The position numbers were made by a program, and so were the translations under genes. A stretch of DNA of 44,007 nt. Source: Ettlia oleoabundans (taxonomy: Eukaryota > Chlorophyta > Chlorophyceae > Chlamydomonadales). The number at the start of each line of letters is the position of its first letter. The stretch's first letter is position 1. The notes under the pieces were generated by a model. The model saw only the letters and a program-made list of their open reading frames with translations, did not search any database and was not told the DNA's origin. Location: the NCBI GenBank assembly GCA_019693395.1, contig JAAMXP010001155.1, forward strand, positions 1 to 44,007, written 5' to 3'. Of the stretch, positions 22,971-34,300 are shown piece by piece.

Positions 22971-25900
22971 ATGATGGCGCGCTCTCCTATAAAATCTACC
23001 GCGGATAACCCGTCTCCCTTGAAGCGAGCCGCCACGAAGCGGGTGTTGCTAGCAGCAGCTGTCGTCATGGTGTGTGCGCCTATGGTTTGGCTGGCCACAG
23101 GCCACCTCACCTTATCGCAGCTGTCACTCAATCACGTTCAAGTTCGCTTCAACTTTGCCGCTTTGATAGACTGGAGCAGCATTCCGGCGCTGTCCCTCGA
23201 AACTACATGCTCCCAGGTGTGTTCAGCTGCGGTTTCGGGGAGCTGTGCCGCATGAGCAGCGCTATTGGGTGGCTGGGTGCAGCACTGCAGCCACCGCGCT
23301 GGATGGTGATGCGAAATTGACCATTGTTCACCTGCTCTGTCCAACGTTTTGGACATTTTGCCCTGCGTAGCACTCAAACAGGGTCCCATCTGCTCGCTTG
23401 CAACTTGCCTCCACATCGCAGGCCCTGGGAATACAGACTGTGGCCCTCATGTTCCTCACAACAGGTCCCATACCACACGAGCGGTCCTGGCGGTTGTGGC
23501 TGGAAGGGGCAGCTGGTTGGCTGCCTTACCAAGGCCTGCCGGCAGCGAAGGTGCGGCCAGCCCCAACGTCTTGGCACTAGGTCTGCTTTCCCATGGGCAC
23601 TGATGGAGGCTGTCCTGTACGTGCAACTTAGCCACACACCTAGGCAAGACCAAGCATTGCAAATTGCGATTTGCAGGGAGCGGCCTGCAGCCCCACCTCA
23701 CAGCGTTGGGAGCGGCTACTGCAAGCTTGCGCCAACACTCAGGCGCAGCATTTGTATAAGCTTTATGTGCATGCCCTGCCAAACTTTACGGGTAAATGCA
23801 CCTGCGCTGGCCTACTGTTCTATCCGCCCAAAGGGCCATTCTATTTCTCTTGAACATGCTTGAAATACCCCCCACCCCACCCCCACCCCCACCCCCCCGT
23901 AGAATTATTTCACTCTTTGCACCCACGGTCTTTTCACCCACAACCATATTTTGGGCACAAGAGCATGGCCATAGTTTGAAGCAGGCACTTCTGACACTTG
24001 ATTGACACATTGCAGGCTATGACCCCAGCAGCATCTTCCACGGCAAGCTCATCCCATACCAAGTACAGACGGTGTGGGGCGACATGTCACTGGTTGTGGC
24101 GGAGCGCCTGCTGCTCCAGGCAGCGCTGCAGGACCCTGCAAACTCAAGGTAGCGCACATTGGGGCTTGCCGGCGCTGCATGGTGCAAGGGCTTTTGAGGA
24201 TAACCAGTCTGTGGGTGTTTGTGTTGCAGCCTGCCAACTTGCAGAACCAAAAGCAAGAATCGCAGCTACCAGGCCATGTACCTGGGATGAGCATTGATCA
24301 GCATCCTGGGTTTCTGTGCCATCCCTCATATAGCTAGGCAGCCTATCGGCATGTAGGGCCTTTGGTTTGTGTACCGTGCAGGTTTCTGCTGATCAGCGAT
24401 AGCGGCATCCCCCTGTATGACCCGCTCACGTTCTACCAGCAGCTTATGTATGAGGACAAGTCGCGAGTCAAGTCCTGCCGCGTGGGATACCTGTCCGACT
24501 ACAGATGGCATCCTGTCATGGCGGTAAGCTGCACTGCCCGCGGTGCAAGTTCTGGCCATCTACAAGCAGCTAGTCCGCCTGTCAACGGTTACCTGTCCAG
24601 AACTTTGTGTTCACCATGCCGTTGTTACTTGCCGGCAACAAGCAGGCAAATGTGCAGCTTTGGCCCCACCTTTCCCGATTGACTGTGGCTACATTTGGTA
24701 GGGTGGGCGTGTCGCTACCCCTCCTGCCAGCTATGCTCCACATTGCACGTGGTCTACTTGTTTTTCTGCATCACTTGAGCAGCTGCTGTTGCACCTTGCA
24801 CCTTGCCTGCAGCTCAAGGGAATACGACGATCCCAGTGGCGCAAGAGCAGCCAATGGTTCAGCCTTACTCGCGAACATGCAGAGCTGGTGGCAAACGAGG
24901 AGGAGTTGTATGCTGTGTGAGTGCATGGCGATGGGCTGGTGACCGGCATCACCTGCTGGGCTTTTAGGCTTGAGACAAGTTGTTTCTAGCTGGCTACAGG
25001 CTGTTGTACTGGCTCGTGAGTTTAAGGGTAGGTTTGTGAGTTTGCCTTCCTGGCCTGCTGCAGATTCAACCGCTATTGCCACGGCTGGGATTTGCGGAGG
25101 TCAGTCGAGTGCTATCCAGGTGCACCAGCAAGGGGGCCGCCCAATGTGCACCCTTCAGTCGCTTCTTTAGGAGGTTCTGTATCCATGGGGCGGGCCTACT
25201 GGGGCAGTTGGTGGTTGCTATGGTCATGACTTCTGAGCCAGGCAAATGAATGAGGCAGGCAACCAACTGACCCGCCCTGCTTGCTTTACTACCTGCAGAT
25301 GAGCACTACATCCCAACCCTGCTGTCAGTGAAGGGGTTGGAGAATGAGACCTACTGCCGCGGCTACGGCTTGGCAGCAACAAATTGGACTTCAGGCGGGC
25401 CCCACCCGCGCTCCTGGCGGTGAGAGCAGCAGCATCCCCTGCAGACTGGCGCCCTGATTCTGGCATTTAGCACAACCTGCAAGTCAGTGCGTCCAATTCG
25501 AGCATGCATGTACTCATGCAGCATTTTTCAGGACTGGAAAGCCTGGCAGCAGAGTGGGCCGGCTTTTCTATGGTCTTTACGCTGTTGTTTCCAACATGCA
25601 GGAGCCGAGAGATCAAGCCGTGGCTCCTGGAGGCACTTCGTATGACTGGCTCCACGTCCAAGATGCCTCAGTGTAACAACGGCACCACCATTATTGCAGG
25701 TGAGACGAGCAGCTGCTGCGCCGTTGCTCTCGCTAACGTGCAGGCGGCTACACTATACCAATGCGATGCTGCTTCCCAAACACGCCACTCCAAAGTTGAT
25801 GCGATAGTGTTGGTTCAGATGTGCACCCAACATCTTGGTTCTGTAATGACTTGGTGCACTGGGTTGGTGGGGTGTACTTGTGCAGATGCCCAGCAGATGT

Positions 25901-26399
25901 TCATGCCGCTGCGCCCAGTCTTGGAGGCGGATGGGCCACAGGAGTCCTGCCACCTGCTGCAACAAGGCGAAAAGGATCTCATCACCGACTTTGAGGTCCC
26001 CCTGCCAGGCGACTGCCCCCTGACAGGTGAAATGCTGCAGCTGCCGCAGCTCTGCTGCTCTTGGTGAGTTCGTTGTGGTGGTGGGTGAAGTGACTATGAT
26101 GGCGGATAGTGCTGCTGGCCATATACAAAGGCGGGTCGTGCTTGAAGGCTAATCGCTTAGCCAAGCCAAGCTTGGGAAGCACCTGCACTGTGCAGGTTCT
26201 GACAAAGCGTCACCTTTGCTTCCGTGCCTCGTCCCTATCCCCTGATGTAGCACGGAAGTTTCCCAAGTTCACTATGGTGGCTGTACATCTATTATTCAAG
26301 CGCACTTGCCTGGGAGGCAGCTTGAGCGGAAATTGCACCGGCATCAAGGCAGCATCTGTACTGCAGCCCAAAAGCCCACCTATGCCGCCAACAATATGA
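22971..26399 (+). CDS. GT14-type glycosyltransferase, Core-2/I-branching-like
   Basis: Eleven exons close in frame: 22971-23216, 23422-23550, 23677-23791, 24016-24148, 24382-24523, 24813-24916, 25064-25119, 25299-25419, 25602-25699, 25886-26026 and 26251-26399, for 477 residues. A short basic cytoplasmic N-terminus precedes a signal anchor (VLLAAAVVMVCAPMVWLAT, residues 25-43), as in Golgi type II enzymes. The catalytic domain shows FLTTGPIPHERSW, YVHALPNFTGYDPSS, WGDMSLVVAERLLL, RFLLISDSGIPLYDP (about 208-222), RRSQWRKSSQWFSL (about 260-273), CYPDEHYIPTLL (about 306-316) and a terminal ARKF. These match PF02485/GT14 order as in plant DUF266/BC10 proteins. Acceptor sugar is unknown. The last junction was chosen to give ARKF and is less certain than the others. 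An alternative second start codon is at 22974. Confidence 0.88.
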
Positions 26400-27325
26400 A
26401 AGCTAGGAGTTTGAGTTGGGAGCCTTGACGCGCTGTCCCAACAGCAGCCAAGGCAAGCTCTTTATTGAGCTGACTTTTGTTATGTCATCCTAATGAGCCA
26501 CGCAATCTTGGCATGGATCTGTGTCACTGTACCACCACTTTGCAAAAACCTGCCCTGTTTGGTCTTGTTTTGCATGAATCACAATCAATCTAGCACTGAA
26601 AGTTTAGCACAATATGCCATACCAATATTGTTTCCTGAGGATTGCCTCTTCATTGCCAAACTGCAAAGCACTGTTGCCCGCCCATGCTTTTTGAGTTGCA
26701 GCTGAATGAACTGGCCAGATGCTCCTGTGCTGCTGCCATTTGCACATCGGACGGCGAATTTACTGCATTTGCCAGCTTGCCGTCTGCGCGCACATGTTAC
26801 ACGGGAACAGCAGGGGCATCAGGCGTATAGCACCCAAAGCGGCTGGCGCCACGACTGCATCAAAAGCCGCAGCGGCACATGGAAGAGCTGCTGTGGACCT
26901 GTGGAAAAGAAGCGTGAACTGGTTACTTTCACAGTTACACATGTCAACAAAAAGCAACATGAGCACATTGCAGACACTGTCAGCAGAGTGCAGTATGGCT
27001 AACGCTCGTCTGCAGAGGTGACTGTAGCATGCGCTGCGCAGCGCCCCCTACAAGCGACCGCGGTGTTGCCCCCTAGCGCCTTGCGGCGCTGCAGGCACGG
27101 CCGCATGCCGGCGCTTGTTAACTACTGCCTTGCAGAGTTTGTGAAGGTATTTCCGCAGCATCCAGCAAGCCCCCACGCAAGAAGCAGCGCGCTCGTGAAC
27201 AGCCGAACAAGGCATACCGCGTACTGCTTTGCGAGATTGTGCTTCCACACGGTCTTCCGTTTCCGGCACCCCTCCAGTCGCTTTGTTCACGCTGTTGTAC
27301 GGCTCTCCAAGGAACAACCGCCAAC
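26400..27325. other. Intergenic region before the tandem array
   Basis: About 930 bp between the glycosyltransferase and the first RNase T2-like gene. Short frames exist on both strands, but none has a splice partner or a recognisable domain. Confidence 0.5.
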
Positions 27326-30300
27326 ATGCCGACGCTGTTCGGCATTCTCATGATTGCCGCCGCCATTGCGGTCCTTCCGCCGCCTGTTGCCGGCGACACT
27401 CTCGTGCTGCAGCTGTGAGTCACGCTTACGGGTGTCGTGCACATCCGGGCATTGGCAGCTGACAGGCGACTTGTTATGTTGCGTTGCTCTGGTGCCGGCG
27501 GGCGCCTGCTGGCGACAGTCACCTGTTGCGTTCTGTAAGCAGCATGCACATCAGCATCCTCCTGCTGCAGGGGATGGGCTCCTACTTACTGCCAACAGCC
27601 AAGTGTCAAGGAGAGGTCATCATTCTGCCCAGCAAATCCGACCGCACCTCACAACGCCTTGTGAGAGCTGGATTGTGCCCACTGTTTGCCCTGCTGCATG
27701 TCGAGAAAGCAACCCATGCGCGAATCGACTACATTTGACATTCCTTCACACATTGTTGTTACATGACTGCAGCAACGCCTTCCGCATCAATGGGCTGTAC
27801 GCTGTGGATGCCGAAGGCCAAGCAGTGACAGACTGCCCCAAGCAGCCCGACTTTGATCCTGAGCTAGTGCCTGAGGCGCTGTTACCAGAGCTGCAGTGCG
27901 TTTGGAACAGCTACAAAGGTGGGCAGCGCTGCGCATTGCCGCCTATTGCTTTCTCTGGGCTGTGCTGTGCCGCAATCAGAGCTGTTACCAAACGTACCCT
28001 CATGGGTGGCGGGAGAAGGGTGCCTGCAGCTGAAGAAACACTCCTGCCACCGCTGCCTTCATCTCCATGAGTGCAGTGGCGGCCAACAACGTGGATATGT
28101 GGAGGTCCGCTTGGTTCAACCCTGATGGCGCGAACCACCAATCCGGCAAATGCACCGGGCTGGCCCAGGTGCGCCGACCAACCTTTCATATCTGGGAGGA
28201 CCTGCGTGCGCCCCTCCCTGGCTTGCTTGCCGTCTACGCAGCCTGCCAGACCGCATCGCCTTTACAGATGTGCTGTGCTATCCTAAGCAATCTGCGGCTC
28301 AAAAACACTCTGCTGCCTTAAAGCAAGCTGCACTTGCGAAGTATGCTTCGGATGCTGTAAAGCCCAAATCTGGCTTTGACGAACTGCTGCTGCTCCTCCT
28401 GCAGGACGACTGGGTAAGCACAGCGCTGGAGCTGCGCAACCAATATGACCTGGATGTGAGGCTGATGCTTGCTTCATCTTGTGCGGCTGATACCTGCGCG
28501 CTGGTCCAGCCTGCAGCTGCCTGCCTGCCTGCCCAGTGCCTGCCTGCGCACTGCCTGCACCCCTGCTTGCTGCCCATCACCTACCTGCCTGACTGCTTGC
28601 AGCCTGCCTGCCTGCCCAGTGCCTGCCTGCCTGCCTTTCAAGTACTTGCCTGCCTCCTTGCCTGCCGCAGTGCCTGTGCTGCCTGCTGCCTGCCTGCCCA
28701 GTACTCCTTGTCTGCTTGCCTGCCTGCTTAATTGCCTGCCTGCTCAAAGGGACGCGGCCTGCCTTCCCGCCTCCCCTCTTACCTCTGTTACCACAGGGGG
28801 TTCTGCTGGATTCGGGCATACTCAGCCATGCTCACAACTCAATCATGTTGAAGCACCAGAAAACAAGCGCTGACAAGCTGAATGCTGTACTGATGGATCA
28901 TCTTGGAAAGAGGCCCATTCTGACATGCAGCAAGTCAGCGTGAGTGCTGGGATGCTGGCAACCATCTGCAACTTCATGGATACCAGCGCAGCAACAATCG
29001 GAGCAGCATGCTATGCATGATGTGGTTAGGGCCCCGCTACATAACAGTGCAGCTCCGCAAGGCAATTCTTCGCTAGCAGAGGCCAGCACGTGCTGGCATC
29101 ACACTGTCCCCACCGCTGCCGCTGTCTGCAGAAGCGGCGAGAAGCAACTGTCTACTGTGAGCCTCTGCTTGGACGCCAACACTCTCGACCTCGTCGACTG
29201 CGTTGGAACCAACTCCTGCATTGACTCAGTGGTCATTCCGCATGGTCAGGCGAGTACAGATATACTATCAGCCAGTAGAAGAGGCATGAAGATGTGCTCT
29301 TTTTCATGCTGGGATTTATAGTATTTCCGTCGCAGCTGCAGGCAATGGCAAAACAGGAACAGCGAGATATCTTTTGTGCCCACAGCATGTGTCCAACCAT
29401 GATGCATATGCAGTCAGTGTCGGCCAAATGCGCCGAGTTCTATCCCGGATTGGACAGCGCTGAAGTGAGGTTCAGAATGCTGGCTGACGACAGTACAGAC
29501 CCATCCACACCTGAGGACACAACTGACTACTACACGCCCACTGATTCATATACTACCGGCAGCACCATCCCGGCAACCACCAGCTCCACCGACACATCAG
29601 AGAGTCCACCCTATGAGCCGGCCCCATCACCTGACTACTTCAGCCCTGATCCTTACGGCGACGACTCCCCATCACCATCACCATCACCATCACCATCACC
29701 ATCACCATCACCATCACCATCACCATCACCATCACCATCACCGTCTTCTGTGTACCAGCCACCGCGTGTGTCCAGCGCCCCACCCTTATCTTCGGGCAGT
29801 GGCAGCTTCGCCAACCCACCCAGCTCTTACAATCCCGGCTCTATGTATACCAATGGTGATAGCGGTGGCAGTAGCATCAACATTGGAGTGGTGGTCGGCA
29901 TTGCAGTCGGCGGTGTAGTGGTCCTAGGTGAGGCAGCTACAGAGCAGGACCAAGGGGCTGCACAGTCATGTGCTTCATGCTGCGTGCTGCCACTCTGTCA
30001 TCCAGCTCGTCGCTTGAATCTCTGCACCATGCTGACCGGCCACTGCTGCGAGTGCTGCTGGCACGATTGGGTAAGTGCTGCTTGTACTGCTGTTTGCCCC
30101 AGCTTGGTTGAACTCATTATCTGATGCTCACCCTATTGCTGCAGTCGCGATCATTGTGGGCATCGTGCTGTGCTGCCGCCGCAATCGGCGTGCCAGGGCT
30201 CTGAACCCCGTCATGGATGGCGCCATCTGCGTCACCAGTGAGTTTGCACCTGACCCAGCTGACGTCATTGTCGAGCACCTGGAGAAGCAACTGGAAACTG

Positions 30301-30398
30301 GCAGTGGCTCTGGAGATGTGTTGGAGGGCTCTGAGGGCGAGTCGAATGTGGAGGCGGGTGCATCCGCGCTGGGAACCGTGGCAGGGCTTTTTGCTTGA
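27326..30398 (+). CDS. Copy A: membrane-anchored pseudo-RNase T2 protein with a short tail
   Basis: Nine exons close in frame: 27326-27414, 27571-27660, 27773-27918, 28077-28168, 28405-28455, 28797-28933, 29132-29249, 29414-29927 and 30145-30398, for 496 residues. A signal peptide (MPTLFGILMIAAAIAVLPPPVAG) leads into an RNase T2 fold: TLVLQLGWAPTYC, FRINGLYAVD, LLPELQCVW, MWRSAWFNPD, TALELRNQYDLD, ILTCSK and STVSLCLD. The first active-site motif (family pattern IHGLW) reads INGLY, so its histidine is Asn66. In the second (family WxHEWxKHGTC) the His-Glu pair is Ser119-Ala120. A Ser/Pro stalk with twelve SP repeats, a transmembrane helix (about 396-421) and a 75-residue tail with APDPADVIVEHLEKQL and ending TVAGLFA follow. 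Intron 7 uses a GC donor. Exon 6 could instead end at 28939, changing two residues. Catalysis is unlikely, and ligand binding is inferred. Confidence 0.85.
28500..28745. repeat. CCTG-rich low-complexity stretch in copy A intron 5
   Basis: Dense repeats of CTGCCTGC and variants fill most of the intron between exons 5 and 6. The same intron of copy B carries a shorter run (about 32514-32556). Confidence 0.75.
29669..29740 (+). repeat. Coding hexanucleotide repeat (CCATCA)12
   Basis: Twelve perfect 6-bp units in exon 8 of copy A encode alternating Ser-Pro in the extracellular stalk. Such a tract is prone to length change between strains. Confidence 0.95.
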
Positions 30399-31305
30399 GC
30401 AGGTGGCCACTGATTTGCCCTCTTTGGCATGCCACAATGTGCCCACCACTATTCGTGGCCCAGCCACCTGGCTTCCACTTGAATGGAAACCAAGCCGGTT
30501 CAACAGGCGGGGGCCATATGCACTGCCTCTGGTGGGCACACCTGGTGGAGACCCAGTGAGCCAAGCAACCCAACCGACACCCTTAACCACTCAATACCCG
30601 TCGCCAAATGCACCCGAGTTTGGTGCACTCACGTAAGATGATAGATGCCTTTCGTGTGTATTATTACTCTCTCCCAAGGCCACCACGTAGCTAGCCTGTC
30701 AAAGACATTCACAGCTGCTGGCATGACACCATTCACAGGTGCCAGTGTGCAAGCGGCATCTCAATCTATCATATGCATCTGTACATTTCAAGCATCCATT
30801 TTCATATACATATTATTTGATTCGTAACTCCTGATAACCTAGCCTGGGCAAGAAAGCAGCAGTAGTCCTTCGGCTAGACGCAGTCGGCGCCCAGCCTGGC
30901 GATGCCAGGTCGGTGCCAGCACTCAGGAAACTGCAGTGCACTGGCAGCATGATGTCTCCGATTTCAACTGCTCTTCAACAGCTCAGCCTGCAACTAGTAC
31001 CGTATCAACAGGGGCTTCGCAGAAGTTAGCGGGGATTCCGCGCCATCCCGAGGCTGCTGACGTGGTGCCAGCACGCCCAAACCCAAAAAGCATCCTGGGT
31101 GTTGTTCGCTGCGAACCGAGGCTGGAAATGCGGATTACCCTGGAATGCGCTTTCTTTTGACGAGGAGTTGCCAGCCCACTTTGTCAACAGTGCCCGGCTG
31201 GCCAGTGATGCCCTTCAAGTGGCTCCTATGCAACCATATCCCTAAATCACAGACCGATGTGCTCATGTTCGCTGCATAATCCGTCCCTGGAAGAACGGAA
31301 CCACC
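30399..31305. other. Intergenic region between copies A and B
   Basis: About 900 bp with the copy A 3' region and copy B upstream region. No coding exons are supported. Confidence 0.5.
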
Positions 31306-34300
31306 ATGCCTCGGTCCATTCCAGTCCTGCTGTCGGCATTTGCTCTGTGTGCCTATATAGGGCCCGCTTCTAGTCAGATCCTGGTGCTGAAAATGTGAGA
31401 CCGACACTTATCACGCTAGTTCCCCGCGCAGTATACCTCTTTGCCGGTGCCGGGCCGCTGGAGTGGGCGGTGGCCGCTTGCCTGCCTGCCTGGTGGAGCA
31501 AGTGGGGATGTGGGTGACATACCTTCCTTAAAACACGCCTGGTATGCAAGAATTGCAGGGGATGGGGACCAGCCTTCTGCACAGTGGCCAACAGGACCAT
31601 GCCCTTCTGCTCAACAGATTTGAAAGCAGACGTCACTGCCTTGTGAGCTCAGGATTGCGCTAGAATGTGTGAATGGTAGACTGCCGCTTGCTGCCCCCGT
31701 GGGTCGGCAAGACATGACTATTTGAACGTACCTCGGGACGAATGCCAGATAACTCAACTCAGTGCCCTCATTCAGTCACCCTGCCTGCAGCAATGCCTTC
31801 CGCATCAACCGGCTGTTTGCCATAGATGCTGCTGGCAAAGACATTACTGACTGCCCCAACCAGCCCGACTTTGACCCCGCGTTGGTGCCTGAGGAGCTGC
31901 TGCCGGAGCTGCAGTGTGTTTGGAATAGCTACCAAGGCAGGTTTAGGCAGTCAGCTGCCATGCCTGCCAGTATGTTGTGCAAGTGATGCACCTGTGTGAT
32001 GCTTCTCGGTATGCTGCTTGTTGTTACTGCATGCTGTTGCAACTGCCAGTGATGGGCGCTCTTCGTTGCATAACTGTGACATAAGAGCAGCACATGCTTT
32101 TCGCTTCAATGTTGCCTCTATTCCCTCTGCTTGACCTGTAGAGCCAGCAAACAACGACGAGCTGTGGAGCTCTGTTTGGTTTGACCCTGCTGATCCAACT
32201 TACCAGCCTGGGAAATGTACTGGCCTGGCCCAGGTCTGGCATGGTCAAGTGTGCCCCTGTCTTGCAAGCTGTTCATTCCTATTGCCACACTCGCAAAACC
32301 CACCACATTGTTATTGCTGCAGGAGGAGTGGCTGAGGACAGCACTGGAGCTACGCAGCCGCTATGACCTTGACGTGAGACTGCTGGCTGCTTTTTGCTAC
32401 GTAGCTATGCTTGGGTAGCCCGATATGCTGACGCTGCAGTCATCTGGTTCTGTTTCCTGTACCATCAACAACTGGCGCTCGCGATCGCCGATGCCTGGTG
32501 TCTGCCCACCTTCTGCCTGCCTGTCTACCTGCCTGCCTGCCTGCTTGCCTTCCTGCAGGGAGTCTTTCGGAACATGGGGGTCTTGAATCGCGGGCAGGCA
32601 ACTGGGGTACAAGTGTTGGCTGCAATATCCGCCGTGTTTGGCAAGACAGCAGCCGTCACGTGCAACAAAAAAAAGTGAGCCTAAACATTTGGCATGGAAA
32701 GACCGCGATGCCTCAATACAACGCGCAACTCAAACCTTCCCTTGTATCAAACTGCCGCCTTGCTCTCCTGGGTTGTCATACATATAACGTGTACAACAGT
32801 ATGACCTGCACAGCAGTGCAGCCTTTACAGTAATACAAGCTGCCACACATGTGGCCTCGGCTGCCACTGCATGCAGGCGTGATCTTTTAGAGATTTCCTC
32901 TGTGAGCCTCTGCTTTAACGCAACTGACTTGGCGCTCATGGACTGTCCTCTTATCAAGCCTTGCACAGATCCGTTTGTGGTACCTACGGTTGGGCAGGTA
33001 ACTGCCGCGAAAATGCCATCAAAGCGTATGGCCAGTGCCTGAAATGCACCACACAATCAGCATTGCTGGTTTTCCCTTGCTAAGCCAAACACGATATGGC
33101 CTTTCAGACAGCTTTGCTGCAGGTGCCGTGCTTGCACCAGTGTTGCATTGACTGTCAGTAATCTACGTTGTGACCTGTCTGTTTCAACCCAGCACATGCA
33201 TACATGATTGCAACTGAATGTCAACTCCACTGCTGCATGCGTTCCGCACCGCCTGTGTTGCAGCCAGTGTCAGCAAAATGCGCCCGTTTCTACCTAGGAG
33301 TGGAGGCTGTAACCCTGCCGGATGAAGTAATACCAGAGCTTGTCCCTGTTGCTCCTCCTTTTCAGGGACCAAGCGTAGCGGTCACTCCCCCTATGATTGT
33401 GCTCCCCCCTTTGCCCGCACCCAACCCTCTTCCTCTCGCTGTGAAACCTCCTTCCCGTCCATTCCTGCCCAATCCACCACCTCCAGAACCTCCCAGTCTG
33501 CGGAATCCTTCATTCTCACCTCCTCCTAAGGCTCCCAGCCCCCCTAGCCCTCTGCTGGACGGAGGCAGCAGCACAATGGGCTCAGGCGTGCTGGCTGGCA
33601 TTGCGGTTGGTGCTGTGCTGGCACTTGTAGGTAAGGTTGTTTGCCACAGGGCATTCCTCCCACACAGGTTGTATTAAATCTAGCTGCTTTGATTGCATTG
33701 TAAGGGGAGTTGGCTTCCTAATTAGGCTTATAAGTGTCTCGGCCCTGCAGTTGCACTCCTCGTGGGATTTCTGCTGTACCGACGACACCGGGGCAACAGG
33801 CCCCTTGGAATAAAGGTGGGTGCTGGCAGAAGGGCTGGCAACAAAACTAACTCCTTTTTGACGTCAAGCGACGTCATCATATCTCCCAGGGCATCCACGG
33901 ACAGTTTTGAAGATATGTGTGGCGGCGCCGTGGCGGCGCCTGCAGCACCGTCATCGCGAGCAGCAGCGTTCAAGGCTGCTGCTCGAGTGGGCTTTGACTC
34001 CCTGGAATCAAGCAGCAATGCTGGCACCGCCTCGCTGTCAACGTCCCCCACTTACCAGCACAGTGTAAGCTCCAACTCCCCTGGTATTGCTGCGTTGCCT
34101 TATGGCGTCAATGGCGATCCTTTTGGCAGTGTCCTGTTTGCAGGCTGTCAACGCAGCTACCTGCCCTTGGCTATTAAGCGAGCACAGCTGCCACTTCACT
34201 GACCAAATGCAAGCGCTTGGCTGCCTCCAAGCTTGCCAAACTCCCCTCACCTACCCCCTTGAAGCTTTCCCAACTTGCATGTGATTCCTGCAGTCAACGG

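Noticed and set aside
25064..25099. Donor GTCAGT at 25100 in the glycosyltransferase
   Set aside because: Using it creates an in-frame stop in the next exon. The donor at 25120 yields the conserved DEHY motif.
28500..28745. CCTG-rich array as a CRISPR or coding repeat
   Set aside because: There are no regular spacers, it lies within an intron of a eukaryotic gene, and the family alignment skips it.
29613..29760. Polyhistidine-rich frame over the CCATCA repeat
   Set aside because: It is the +1 shadow of the Ser-Pro coding repeat. The Ser-Pro frame is the one that joins the copy A exons.
31354..31359. TATATA motif as a promoter for copy B
   Set aside because: It lies inside the coding part of exon 1 (signal peptide), downstream of the start codon.
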